Positions 18,171 through 26,617 of a DNA stretch of 41,191 bases are shown piece after piece. The DNA is from Enterococcus raffinosus. GTDB lineage: Bacteria; Bacillota; Bacilli; Lactobacillales; Enterococcaceae. The stretch's first letter is position 1. Each line of letters opens with the position of its first letter. Made by a program: the position numbers and the translations under genes. The notes under the pieces are model-generated. The model was not told the DNA's origin. It was given only the letters and a program-made list of their open reading frames with translations, and ran no database searches. Where the stretch lies: positions 1 to 41,191 of the forward strand of contig NZ_JAHLOS010000037.1 of the NCBI RefSeq assembly GCF_018917525.1, read 5' to 3'.

Positions 18171-19283
18171 TAGTTTAGAGACGATATCATTATATCCCTT
18201 TGGTTGAGTCCAGACATTTGAGAGTAGAATAATACCATTCTGACCGTCTTTTGAAAAATCAGCAAGGGTTTCGAAACGTGCCTTAACGCCTCGCGTGTGG
18301 TAACTATTTGTCATGCTATAGATCCCGCTGGCGTATTTTTCCCCAGGGTACGTTTGCCATAATTCCGCACGTTCTTGTTTTGTTAAGAATTGGTCCTGAT
18401 AGAGTGCTTGAAAATAGCTGTATAGATCCTCAGCCGACATAAACACATTGCCTGTCCCCAACTCATCTGCATAGGAAGAGACGGTTGTGGGGGCGTAAAC
18501 AGGACCAGAGGCACTTTGTGAGTATGAAAGAGCTTGCTGATTGTTGGTTTCTGAATAGAAGCTTGTTTCCTTTAGCTTCATCGGTTCTTTTAAAAATTTA
18601 TCAAATAATGTGCTGTAGTCGGTTTGATAGACTTGTTCCAGGATACCAGCTAGCAGAACATAATTGACTGGTTGATAGGAGTAGCTGGGATTTGCGACCA
18701 CTGTCGTTTGGCGGATCGTTTGAGACAGTATTTTTTGTGTATCCGTAGTATTCAAGGCGGCAATTTTCTTTTCGTCGATACGTAAGCCAGAACTCATATT
18801 CAACATATCTTTGATAGAGATATTTTCACTATTAGGAATTTGCGGATAAAAGTTGCTAAGCTTTTCATCTAGGAAAATTTTACCGGATTTAACAGCCTGC
18901 ATAATCAAATAGGCGGTTTGCCCTTTTTGGACGGAACCGATGCAATATTGTGTGTGGATCGTGTTGTGGATTCTTTTTGCTTGGTCTTTCCAGCCGTAAG
19001 CTTTATTCAAGATCACCTGTCCATGTTGAAAAACTAACACAGTACCGCTAAAATTTTTTTCTACTAACATTTGCTCAATATTAGCGGACGCAGCATTTCT
19101 TGGTTCGACCGGTTGTTGATTGGATATGCCAGTAGTATCAGTCAAGGTGTTCTTTTCTGCTGCATGATGCTGGCGATAAATGTGTTCGACATACATTCCG
19201 CTTAAGATTAGGAGTACTAAGAAAAATGAGAAAACAAATTTTAATCTATTTTTCTTTCTTTTTTTTAACCTGTGTTTTGACAT
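18144..19283 (-). CDS. Membrane-anchored serine hydrolase (beta-lactamase/class C PBP-like fold)
   Basis: 379-residue protein: basic N-terminus, one membrane segment at ~15-33, then an extracytoplasmic beta-lactamase-related domain. The SxxK nucleophile motif is S117-V-Q-K120 in CIGSVQKGQTA. The usual YxN motif position holds YQP (203-205, in YQPVNYVLL), so the third residue is proline, not asparagine; the C-terminal HxG-type motif appears as HTRG. Family members include D,D-peptidases, esterases and wall-ester hydrolases; which applies is not visible. AGAGGA precedes the ATG. Single gene between two tRNA genes. Confidence 0.82.
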   Translation of the reverse strand: MSKHRLKKRKKNRLKFVFSFFLVLLILSGMYVEHIYRQHHAAEKNTLTDTTGISNQQPVEPRNAASANIEQMLVEKNFSGTVLVFQHGQVILNKAYGWKDQAKRIHNTIHTQYCIGSVQKGQTAYLIMQAVKSGKIFLDEKLSNFYPQIPNSENISIKDMLNMSSGLRIDEKKIAALNTTDTQKILSQTIRQTTVVANPSYSYQPVNYVLLAGILEQVYQTDYSTLFDKFLKEPMKLKETSFYSETNNQQALSYSQSASGPVYAPTTVSSYADELGTGNVFMSAEDLYSYFQALYQDQFLTKQERAELWQTYPGEKYASGIYSMTNSYHTRGVKARFETLADFSKDGQNGIILLSNVWTQPKGYNDIVSKLYKQVVAGS

Positions 19284-19385
19284 AAGAAATCCTCTAGTTC
19301 TATCTAAATTTACTCTATTTTTATTTCGATAAAAAGGAAGGAAATGAATTTCCTGTCACTCCCCAAAAATTTTGAAAAATTAGGA

Positions 19386-19414
19386 TTGCATCATGAAATA
19401 AAAATTGATATTAT
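19386..19414 (+). promoter_or_regulatory. Promoter of the second tRNA-Asn
   Basis: TTGCAT (19386-19391), 17-nt spacer, TATTAT (19409-19414), 13 nt before the mature tRNA. Confidence 0.75.
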
Positions 19415-19427
19415 AGTAAAGTATTCT

Positions 19428-19501
19428 TCCGGCATAGCTCAGTTGGTAGTAGCGCATGACTGTTAATCATGATGTCGTAGGTTCGAGTCCTACTGCCGGA
19501 G
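19428..19501 (+). tRNA. trnN: tRNA-Asn (GTT), stand-alone copy
   Basis: 74 nt, identical in every base to the tRNA-Asn at 296-369, including the unusual D-loop GGTAGTAGCGC. Here it is a single-gene unit with its own promoter and terminator. The next five bases (GTTTT versus TTTTA after the shared G) are similar but the flanks otherwise differ. Confidence 0.97.
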
Positions 19502-19504
19502 TTT

Positions 19505-19537
19505 TAGAGATGGTCTTTTGATCATCTCTATTTTTTT
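19505..19537 (+). terminator. Terminator of the second tRNA-Asn
   Basis: TAGAGATG (19505-19512) pairs with CATCTCTA (19523-19530), followed by seven Ts. Confidence 0.85.
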
Positions 19538-19632
19538 ACACCTAAAAAGTGAATTTTATATGAACAAAAATCTGAAATATGAGGGAAATATTGAGAAAAG
19601 CATGACCTTTTTTTAAAACTAGGTCACACCCT

Positions 19633-19661
19633 TTGAACCCGTTAAAAATCCTCGTTATACT
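19633..19661 (+). promoter_or_regulatory. Promoter of the acyltransferase gene
   Basis: TTGAAC (19633-19638), 17-nt spacer, TATACT (19656-19661), 19 nt before the ATG. The rest of the stretch from 19538 holds nothing else that I recognise. Confidence 0.7.
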
Positions 19662-19680
19662 AATAGTGAGGGGGGATTCG

Positions 19681-20652
19681 ATGGAGAAACGCGATGCCTA
19701 TTTTGATAACGCAAAGCTTTTCTTGATGATCTTAGTTGTGTTTGGTCACTTTTTGCAGCCCTTTGCAAATGATCATCCTTTATATAATGATTTGTACTAT
19801 TTTATCTTTACCTTCCATATGCCCGCGTTTATTTTGATCTCGGGATTTTTCGCTAAAAGTGGACCGAAACCGCTAATGAGTCTGGTAAAAAAATTACTGC
19901 TTCCGTACATTTTCTTCCAGCTGTTGTATTCTGGCTATTACACGTTGATTGGCCTGCAGGATTCCTTTAGCCTCGATCTGGGTATTCCGCAATGGTCACT
20001 CTGGTTTTTATTGAGCTTGTTTTGCTGGAACGTACTTTTACATTTGACGAATAAATTTTCAGTAAGACAGGTTTTGATCGCTAGTGTGCTTGTGGCATTG
20101 CTTGTGGGCTATTTTCCGATTTTTGATCGTTATTTAGCGATTCAACGGACGTTGACGTTTTTCCCATATTTCATGGTAGGCTACGCGATTCCGAAGAATT
20201 GGGTCGAAAAGCTGAAGACGTATCCGAAAAAATGGATGGCCTTACTGTTATTTAGCGGATTGTTTCTATTTATACAAGGGAACGATTTGATCAATAAGTA
20301 TTGGGTCTTTGGTTCAAAGCCCTATGAAGACTATCTCAATCAACCGTTACTGGGCGGGCCTCAACGTTTGATCTTTTTTATAGCCGGGTTAATCGGAATC
20401 GTTGTTTTCTTGATGATTGTCCCCAAAGAACGGCATTTTTTCTCCAATTGGGGGAAAAATACGTTGACAGTGTATTTGCTTCATGGTTTTTTAGTGAAAG
20501 GCTTGAGAGCCCTTGATCTTGATTTCGAGATCAGCTCTTTAGAAGTTCTTTTATTGTTTATCGGGAGTATGCTGCTAACGGTGCTGCTATCAAGCAAACG
20601 GGTGGGGCATTGGATCGAAAAAGGAAAAGCAGTTTTGCAGCCTAGTTTGTAA
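19681..20652 (+). CDS. Acyltransferase family 3 membrane protein
   Basis: 323-residue polytopic membrane protein with about ten hydrophobic segments. The N-terminal RDAYFDNAKLFLMILVVFGH resembles the acyltransferase-3 opening, in which the histidine after the first helix is a conserved functional residue; FTFHMPAFILISGFF and the later NTLTVYLLHGF also fit. Such proteins O-acetylate wall or surface polysaccharides. It resembles the fucose-4-O-acetyltransferase type. The ATG at 19681 follows GAGGGGGG; the frame upstream overlaps the promoter. 56 nt separates it from pepC. Confidence 0.8.
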   Translation: MEKRDAYFDNAKLFLMILVVFGHFLQPFANDHPLYNDLYYFIFTFHMPAFILISGFFAKSGPKPLMSLVKKLLLPYIFFQLLYSGYYTLIGLQDSFSLDLGIPQWSLWFLLSLFCWNVLLHLTNKFSVRQVLIASVLVALLVGYFPIFDRYLAIQRTLTFFPYFMVGYAIPKNWVEKLKTYPKKWMALLLFSGLFLFIQGNDLINKYWVFGSKPYEDYLNQPLLGGPQRLIFFIAGLIGIVVFLMIVPKERHFFSNWGKNTLTVYLLHGFLVKGLRALDLDFEISSLEVLLLFIGSMLLTVLLSSKRVGHWIEKGKAVLQPSL

Positions 20653-20708
20653 ACTAATTGTCTCTTTGCCTCATTAAGCGTAAAATGAGGGGCAAGGAGG
20701 CGTTTTTT

Positions 20709-22037
20709 ATGGCAAAAATTACGAATGAACGAACCCAAGCTTTTCGAAAAGCTTTTGAACAAAATTCTAAACAAATCGCATTGCAACGAGGCGTAGTAAA
20801 AAATGGTATTCGGGCCTCTGCGGAAAATATTCAGACACATGTGGAAAATACGCCGGTCTTCTCCATTGATCTGGCTACAGGAAAAGTCGCAAACCAAAAA
20901 CAATCTGGACGCTGCTGGATGTTTGCGGCATTAAATACGTTTCGTCACAAACTGTTGACGACCTTTCAGCTGAAAGACTTTGAGCTTTCGCAAAACTATA
21001 CCTTCTTTTGGGATAAATACGAAAAGGCAAATTACTTCTATGAAAATATATTGAATACAGCAGAGCAGCCTGTAACGAGTCGTGAGGTGGCCTTTTTGCT
21101 GCAAACACCGCAGCAAGATGGTGGGCAATGGGATATGATTGTGTCTCTTTTCCAGAAATATGGAGTCGTACCGAAAAGTGTGATGCCGGAAAGCAGCAAC
21201 AGTTCAAACTCTCGCGATCTAAATAATTATTTAAATAAATTATTGCGCAAACACGCGGTTCTGCTTCGTCAGATGGTCTTGGAAGAGGCGACAGAAGAAG
21301 AGATTCAAGCCAACCGTGAAGCGATGCTGCAGGAAGTCTATAATCTTTTGGCGATCTCATTGGGGACACCGCCAACAGTGTTTGATTTTGAATATCGTGA
21401 TGAGGAAAAAAATTATCACTTGGATCAAGGGCTGACTCCGCAAAGCTTCTATGATAAATATGTTGGTGTAGATTTAGATGAATATATCAGTATTATCAAT
21501 GCGCCGACCGAGGACAAGCCTTTCATGAAATCCTATACGGTGGATATGTTAGGAAATGTAGTTGATGGTAAACAGGTAAAATACTTGAATCTTGAGATGG
21601 AGGATTTCAAGGCATTGGCAGTTAAGCAATTAGAGCAAGGCGAATCTGTCTGGTTCGGCTGCGATGTTGGTCAATCCTCAACCCGAGACAGCGGAATCAT
21701 GGCCTTAGATGCTTATGATGTCGAAGATTTATTTGACGTTGATTTGACAATGACGAAGGCTGAGCGATTAGACTATGGTGAAAGCTTGATGACCCACGCG
21801 ATGGTTTTGACCGGTGTCGACTTGATTGATGGTCAGGCGAAAAAATGGAAAGTCGAAAACAGCTGGGGCGAAAAAGTCGGGGAAAAGGGCTTTTTTGTAA
21901 TGAGTGACGAATGGATGGACGAATACACCTATCAAATCGTTGTTCGCAAAGAATTTTTAACACCAGAACAATTAGCTGCCTTCGAGGCAGAACCAACAGT
22001 TCTAGCTCCTTGGGACCCAATGGGAGCGTTGGCATAA
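20709..22037 (+). CDS. pepC: Aminopeptidase C (bleomycin-hydrolase family, C1B)
   Basis: 442-residue cytoplasmic cysteine aminopeptidase of the papain-like C1B family. Catalytic residues are visible: C69 in QSGRCWMFAALN, H363 in LMTHAMVLTG and N384 in VENSWGE. Length and C-terminus (ends ...DPMGALA) fit lactic-acid-bacterial PepC, where the C-terminal arm enters the active site and enforces aminopeptidase action. Releases N-terminal residues from imported peptides. ATG at 20709 after AAGGAGGCG. Terminator follows. Confidence 0.96.
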   Translation: MAKITNERTQAFRKAFEQNSKQIALQRGVVKNGIRASAENIQTHVENTPVFSIDLATGKVANQKQSGRCWMFAALNTFRHKLLTTFQLKDFELSQNYTFFWDKYEKANYFYENILNTAEQPVTSREVAFLLQTPQQDGGQWDMIVSLFQKYGVVPKSVMPESSNSSNSRDLNNYLNKLLRKHAVLLRQMVLEEATEEEIQANREAMLQEVYNLLAISLGTPPTVFDFEYRDEEKNYHLDQGLTPQSFYDKYVGVDLDEYISIINAPTEDKPFMKSYTVDMLGNVVDGKQVKYLNLEMEDFKALAVKQLEQGESVWFGCDVGQSSTRDSGIMALDAYDVEDLFDVDLTMTKAERLDYGESLMTHAMVLTGVDLIDGQAKKWKVENSWGEKVGEKGFFVMSDEWMDEYTYQIVVRKEFLTPEQLAAFEAEPTVLAPWDPMGALA

Positions 22038-22041
22038 GAGC

Positions 22042-22081
22042 AAAAAAATCTGAGACAGTACGGCTGTTTCAGATTTTTTTT
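22042..22081 (+). terminator. Terminator of pepC
   Basis: AAAATCTGA-G-ACAG pairs with CTGT-T-TCAGATTTT around TACGG, with flanking A and T tracts. Confidence 0.88.
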
Positions 22082-22143
22082 AGGAAAATTCCTTTTTTGC
22101 GAATGGTTTGTTTTTAGGAACAAAAGCGTTTTCTTTTTTATTA

Positions 22144-22288
22144 TGCTATACTTTTAGCAAAAAGGATGTTGATTCAACGCGCGCAGACAACTTAATAAGG
22201 GGATTTTTTCAAGAAAAGTTGTTTGTGAAATGAATAAATTAGTTGAATGGGAGACACATTCGAAAAAATGAAAAAGGAGGTTGATTGA
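22144..22288 (+). promoter_or_regulatory. Extended -10 promoter and structured leader of the phosphatase operon
   Basis: TGCTATACT (22144-22152) is an extended -10 box with no clear -35. The ~130-nt leader has nested inverted repeats: outer ATTCAAC (22172-22178) with GTTGAAT (22242-22248), inner ACAACTT (22187-22193) with AAGTTGT (22216-22222), and a local GTTGATTCAAC that competes with the outer stem. AAAAAGGAGGTTGATTGA before the ATG is the ribosome binding site. No known riboswitch was recognised. Confidence 0.45.
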
Positions 22289-23074
22289 ATGCCTAAACAT
22301 TTAGCCGTTCGGCATGCTGAAAATATGCGGGAATTGGGTGGTTATAAGACAAAAGATGGACGGAGGATCGCTCATCAAAAATTGATTCGTTCTGCGGGTA
22401 TCAATCATATTGATGCACAGGATAAACACTATTTAAATAAATACGGGATTAAAAAAGTCGTCGATTTTCGGTCAATCGAAGAGCGAGACTCACAGCCGGA
22501 TCAGGAAATTCCTGAAGCTGAAAATATTTTCTTGCCAATTTTTCCAATAGAGGAAACCAAGACGGCTTCGGCCTCGCCTAAGAAAATGATGCGCCGAATG
22601 CAAAACGGGGAGGATGCGCATCAACAAATGGTTGAGGTATACAAACACTTTGTAACAGATGACCATGTGCGGGGACAGTATCGTAAATTTTTTGATTTAG
22701 TCTTGGAGAATTCAAGTGAGAAGGAGAGCCTGCTCTTTCATTGTACCGCAGGAAAAGACCGTACCGGTTTTGCGGCAATCCTTTTATTAAGTAGTCTAGA
22801 TGTCAATCAAACCACCATCACAAAGGATTATTTAGCGACGAATCGCTATTTAAAGAAGGCAGTCGAAGAAATGTACCAAAAGGCGGAAAAAGCAGGTGTC
22901 CCTGCGGATTCATTGGAGGGGATTGCGGATATGATGAGTGCTAAAAAGGAATATCTGCAAACAAGCTTCAAATTAATCAAAGAGCACTACGGAACCATGA
23001 ATAACTTTATTCATGATGGAATCGGCGTAACGAAACAAGAAATCAAAGACCTGAAGAAAATTTATTTGTTGTAA
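22289..23074 (+). CDS. Tyrosine/lipid phosphatase (CX5R, PtpB/LipA-like)
   Basis: 261-residue cytoplasmic phosphatase with the protein-tyrosine-phosphatase P-loop HCTAGKDRTG; nucleophile C152 and R158. The N-terminal NMRELGGYKTKDGR and VVDFRSIEERD blocks and the K after G in the loop are typical of the atypical Firmicutes/Mycobacterium PtpB-Listeria LipA group, which act on phosphotyrosine and also phosphoinositides. No export signal is seen. First gene of a three-gene operon (12 nt to the next). Confidence 0.88.
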   Translation: MPKHLAVRHAENMRELGGYKTKDGRRIAHQKLIRSAGINHIDAQDKHYLNKYGIKKVVDFRSIEERDSQPDQEIPEAENIFLPIFPIEETKTASASPKKMMRRMQNGEDAHQQMVEVYKHFVTDDHVRGQYRKFFDLVLENSSEKESLLFHCTAGKDRTGFAAILLLSSLDVNQTTITKDYLATNRYLKKAVEEMYQKAEKAGVPADSLEGIADMMSAKKEYLQTSFKLIKEHYGTMNNFIHDGIGVTKQEIKDLKKIYLL

Positions 23075-23086
23075 GGAGCTGACGAG

Positions 23087-23920
23087 ATGGATGAATTGCT
23101 AAACTATTTACAATTACAATCGAAGGCTGTGCCAATCGGTGGCGGAGATATCAATCAAGCGTTTCGTGTGACAGATGGGGAACAGGATTATTTTCTGAAG
23201 TACCATCCTCAAATGTCAGCCGATTTTTTTCAAGCTGAGGTTGGCGGCTTGGCAGAATTAGGCGAGTTTGTCCGTGTACCAAAAGTTATTCAACACGGTA
23301 CTTATCTGGAAGGTGCATTTATTTTAATGGAATGGATTGAACCTGGAGAGGGCGATCAAAAGGATCTAGCTCGTGAACTAAGTAAAATTCATCGAGTAAA
23401 AGCCGATTATTTTGGTTATAAAAAAAATAATTTTATCGGTGTCCTTCCACAAATCAATAAATATACAAGAGACTGGTGGAAGTTCTATTTTACCTATCGT
23501 TTGGAGATTCAAATCGAAATTGCCAAGGGGAGAAATCACTGGACAACGCGGCGAGAAAAAAATTATCAGTTATTTAAAGAGTGGGTGTACCAAAAATGGG
23601 GTACAATGTCTTTTGAACCAACTTTATTGCACGGTGATTTTTGGAGCGGCAACACGTTTTTTGATACGCAGGGACAGCCTGTGTTTATTGATCCGGTAGT
23701 GTCCTATGGGCACCGGGAAGTGGATCTGGCTATGTCACAGCTTTTTGGCGGATTTCGCCGAGAGTTCATCGACAGCTATCAAGAAATCTTACCGATGCGA
23801 GCAGGTTGGGAAGAACGACTGACGATCTATCAGCTCTATTATCTGCTTGTTCATCTGAATACCTTTGGCGAGAGTTATGGGGATGCGGTAGATCGTGTCT
23901 TAGCTTTAGGAGGAAAGTAA
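23087..23920 (+). CDS. Fructosamine kinase family protein
   Basis: 277-residue kinase of the fructosamine/ketosamine-3-kinase family (aminoglycoside-phosphotransferase fold). Seen: IGGGDINQAFRV (17-28, P-loop region), K38 in YFLKYH, catalytic LHGDFWSGN (H182-D184) and metal-binding IDP (201-203). The HGDxWxGN form separates this family from general APH enzymes. Likely role: phosphorylating sugars attached to amines so that they can be removed (deglycation) or fructoselysine-like compounds be used. The stop codon directly abuts the start of the next gene. Confidence 0.88.
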   Translation: MDELLNYLQLQSKAVPIGGGDINQAFRVTDGEQDYFLKYHPQMSADFFQAEVGGLAELGEFVRVPKVIQHGTYLEGAFILMEWIEPGEGDQKDLARELSKIHRVKADYFGYKKNNFIGVLPQINKYTRDWWKFYFTYRLEIQIEIAKGRNHWTTRREKNYQLFKEWVYQKWGTMSFEPTLLHGDFWSGNTFFDTQGQPVFIDPVVSYGHREVDLAMSQLFGGFRREFIDSYQEILPMRAGWEERLTIYQLYYLLVHLNTFGESYGDAVDRVLALGGK

Positions 23921-24658
23921 TTGGGAAAAAGATACACCTTGAATCATGAGGTCGCCTACTATGAGTGCGATATCAATCAAAATATGACGTTTCCGGCTTT
24001 ATTAAGCGTTGCTATCAAGGCATCGTCTGATCAAAGCGATCAACTGGAACGAGGAACAGAATACATCAATACCCTGGGGATTACTTGGGTGATTACTCAA
24101 ACGGAGGTAACAATTAATCGATTGCCAAAAGTCGGCGAGCAGATCACGGTCGTGACTGAGCCAACCGAATTTAATCGCTATTTCTGTTACCGCAGCTTTT
24201 GGGTTTATGATTCAGAGGAAACTGAATTGCTGAAGATCGATATGTCTTTTGTGTTGATGGACGTTGAAAATCGTAAAATGAGTAGTGTGGATGCTAAATT
24301 AATGGCACCTTATGAGTCACCGCAGGTTAAAAAGATTCGTCGCTGGCCTAAGATCGAAAAAGTTGAGGGTGAACAGCATCAGTTATATCACGTACGTTAC
24401 TACGATCTTGACAGCAATCATCATGTCAATAATGCCATGTATTTCAACTGGTTGATCGATGTCTTAGGCTATGATTTTATGACACAGCATGAACCGACCT
24501 ATGTGAATGTAAAATTTGATAAAGAGGTATTGTACGGGAACGATATCGAAAGCTTTTACGAAATTGTTGAGGCAGAAGAAGTTAAAACCCGACATGAAAT
24601 TCGTCTTGGCGACCAACTGGCCTGCGAAGCAAATATTTTGTGGCAAAAAAGAAGCTGA
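23921..24658 (+). CDS. Acyl-ACP thioesterase (FatA-type, double hot-dog)
   Basis: 245-residue protein with the two-domain hot-dog fold of bacterial acyl-ACP thioesterases. The second half has YYDLDSNHHVNNAMYFNWLID, holding the conserved DxNxHxNN catalytic region. It would free fatty acids from acyl-carrier protein. TTG start at 23921 directly after the upstream stop codon, with AGGAGG inside the end of the kinase gene; no better start is seen. Last gene of the operon, followed by a strong terminator. Confidence 0.88.
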   Translation: MGKRYTLNHEVAYYECDINQNMTFPALLSVAIKASSDQSDQLERGTEYINTLGITWVITQTEVTINRLPKVGEQITVVTEPTEFNRYFCYRSFWVYDSEETELLKIDMSFVLMDVENRKMSSVDAKLMAPYESPQVKKIRRWPKIEKVEGEQHQLYHVRYYDLDSNHHVNNAMYFNWLIDVLGYDFMTQHEPTYVNVKFDKEVLYGNDIESFYEIVEAEEVKTRHEIRLGDQLACEANILWQKRS

Positions 24659-24690
24659 ATCGAGAGTATTTTCGATCCAGCTTCTTTTTT
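24645..24690. terminator. Bidirectional terminator
   Basis: AAAAAAGAAGCTG pairs with CAGCTTCTTTTTT, with an inner ATCGA/TCGAT pair and A and T tracts at both ends. Shared by the thioesterase operon and the convergent asparaginase gene. Confidence 0.9.
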
Positions 24691-24708
24691 GTCATGTTGT
24701 TTAGCAAA

Positions 24709-25683
24709 TTATTCTTCCATAAATTGCTTCAATTCTTCTTTTGAGAGCTTGGCGTTCAACGCGATCAATAATTTTAACCGGGCCTTTTGACTGTTGATCC
24801 CATTACAGAAGATCACCCCATGCTGAGCCAATTCTACGCCGCCGCCATGATAATCATAGACAGGTTCGGCAATACCGTTGAAGCAGCGAGAGACTAGAAC
24901 GATCGGCAGGCCTTTTTCTAGTAAATGGTAGAAAGGCGGTAAGGTTTGCGGTGGTAAATTTCCTGCGCCCAGTGCTTCTACCACGAGACCATCCACAGAA
25001 ATCGCTTGGTCAAGTATTTTAAAGAAATCGCCCTCCATCCCGGCGAAAACTTTTACAATTGGGATCATCGCATCGAAGCTAGCGATATCATAACGAGTTG
25101 CTTTTGGTAATTCTTGTTTGAAAAGAATCTTTGATTTTGTTACTAATCCGATCGGTCCTAGCGTCGGCGTTCTAAATGTCGCGACATTGGTCGTATGGGT
25201 CTTTGTCACATAGCGGGCACTGTGGACCTCATCATTCATGACCACTAGCACGCCTTTATTGATGGCGCTCTCTGAAGCCGCTACACGGATCGCACATTCA
25301 AAATTATAGAGACCGTCACTGCCCAGTTCATTGATTGAACGCATTGCACCGGTAAGAATAATCGGCATTAAATCACCAATGGTTATTTCTAGAAAATAAG
25401 CAGTCTCCTCTAATGTATCCGTTCCATGGGTGATAACGACGCTATCAAGGCCTTCTTGTTTGGCCGCTTTAATCCGTTCCTTGAGCTGGAACATTGTCTC
25501 AACTGTAATATGTGGAGAAGGCAGATTAGAAAAGTCTTCTACAATTAGTTCGATGTCAGCAGGCAAACGTAATTCTTGTCCCGCCGCCAGTAAAGGGTTT
25601 TTCTTATCGGGGCGTACAGCACCGTCAGCATCCTGACTCATCGAGATCGTTCCACCTGTATGTAAAATCAAAATCCGTTTCAT
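24709..25683 (-). CDS. L-asparaginase
   Basis: 324-residue asparaginase. Both active-site motifs are seen: HTGGTIS at 8-14 (T12 nucleophile) and the second VITHGTDTLEETAYFLE (catalytic T-D-K system). It converts asparagine to aspartate and ammonia. No signal peptide, so it is cytoplasmic (AnsA-like). The start at 25683 is preferred: TGGAG is 8 nt upstream of it, but only 2 nt from the ATG at 25689. Single gene, divergent from the DUF72 operon. Confidence 0.93.
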   Translation of the reverse strand: MKRILILHTGGTISMSQDADGAVRPDKKNPLLAAGQELRLPADIELIVEDFSNLPSPHITVETMFQLKERIKAAKQEGLDSVVITHGTDTLEETAYFLEITIGDLMPIILTGAMRSINELGSDGLYNFECAIRVAASESAINKGVLVVMNDEVHSARYVTKTHTTNVATFRTPTLGPIGLVTKSKILFKQELPKATRYDIASFDAMIPIVKVFAGMEGDFFKILDQAISVDGLVVEALGAGNLPPQTLPPFYHLLEKGLPIVLVSRCFNGIAEPVYDYHGGGVELAQHGVIFCNGINSQKARLKLLIALNAKLSKEELKQFMEE

Positions 25684-25772
25684 CTTCATTACTCCATTCG
25701 TTATTCGCGCATTGCAATCATTTTTTTGCTATGTTTATTGTATACTATGAAGCAAGGGGAGGCTAGGATACT

Positions 25773-26603
25773 ATGATTCGAATTGGATTAACTTCTTTTA
25801 ATGAACACAGCAGTCTGACCGGCAAGAAGACCTCTTCTTTGTATGAGTACGCTGGTTACTTGCCATTGGTAGAATTAGATACGAACTATTATGGGATTAC
25901 CAGAAAAAGTTCCGTTGAAAACTGGCTGACACAGGTTCCAGAGGATTTTCGTTTTGTGGTGAAGTTGTATGGCGGATTCACAGGACAAGCGAAATGGCAG
26001 GATAGTTATCCTTCTATGACTGCGATGCAAGAGCATTTTTTAGAAACCTTGCAGCCGATGATCGAAAGTGGAAAGTTATTTTGCTTTTTAGCGCAATTTC
26101 CGGCACAATTTAAATGTACGAAAGAAAACGTTGCTTATTTAGAAACGTTGCGAGAACTGTTCAACGATTTGCCTGTGGCGATCGAATTGCGAGACTACAG
26201 CTGGTATGGCAAAGAGTTTATTGAAAAGACCCGCCAATTAATGAGAACCTTAAACTTTAGTTTGGTGATGGTTGATGAACCGCAGCTGCCTGACACTGTA
26301 CCGTTGGATACGACGGTAACCAATCCGAATTTCAGCTTGTTCCGTTTCCATGGCAGAAATCAGGCTTATTGGAATGATCGCACGGGGGATTGGCGGAAGA
26401 AACGTACGCTTTATCGTTACAATGAAGCAGAATTGAAAATATTAGGAGAAAAAATCCAGCAAGTAGCCAAGGAAACAAAAGAAGTTGGTGTTATCTTTAA
26501 TAATAACTCCGGTGGGGATGCTGCCGATAATGCTATGCAACTGAAAAAGAGTTTAGGTTTGGATTATGAAGGATTGAATCCGAGCCAAATCGATCTATTT
26601 TAA
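25773..26603 (+). CDS. DUF72 family protein (YunF-like TIM barrel)
   Basis: 276-residue protein of the DUF72 family, a TIM-barrel of unknown activity. Family features visible: IGLTSFNEH at the N-terminus, VELDTNYYGI, FRFVVKLYG, FLAQFPAQFK, VAIELRDYSW and RFHGRN. Some members sit near metal or DNA-repair genes, but no reaction is established. First of three closely spaced genes with two likely house-cleaning enzymes (14 and 12 nt gaps). GGGGAGG precedes the ATG. Confidence 0.85.
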   Translation: MIRIGLTSFNEHSSLTGKKTSSLYEYAGYLPLVELDTNYYGITRKSSVENWLTQVPEDFRFVVKLYGGFTGQAKWQDSYPSMTAMQEHFLETLQPMIESGKLFCFLAQFPAQFKCTKENVAYLETLRELFNDLPVAIELRDYSWYGKEFIEKTRQLMRTLNFSLVMVDEPQLPDTVPLDTTVTNPNFSLFRFHGRNQAYWNDRTGDWRKKRTLYRYNEAELKILGEKIQQVAKETKEVGVIFNNNSGGDAADNAMQLKKSLGLDYEGLNPSQIDLF

Positions 26604-26617
26604 AACGAGGGAGAACC

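Noticed and set aside
19340-19353. Palindrome GGAAATGAATTTCC upstream of the serine hydrolase
   Set aside because: Perfect 6-2-6 repeat, but no promoter could be placed around it, so a regulatory role is unsupported.
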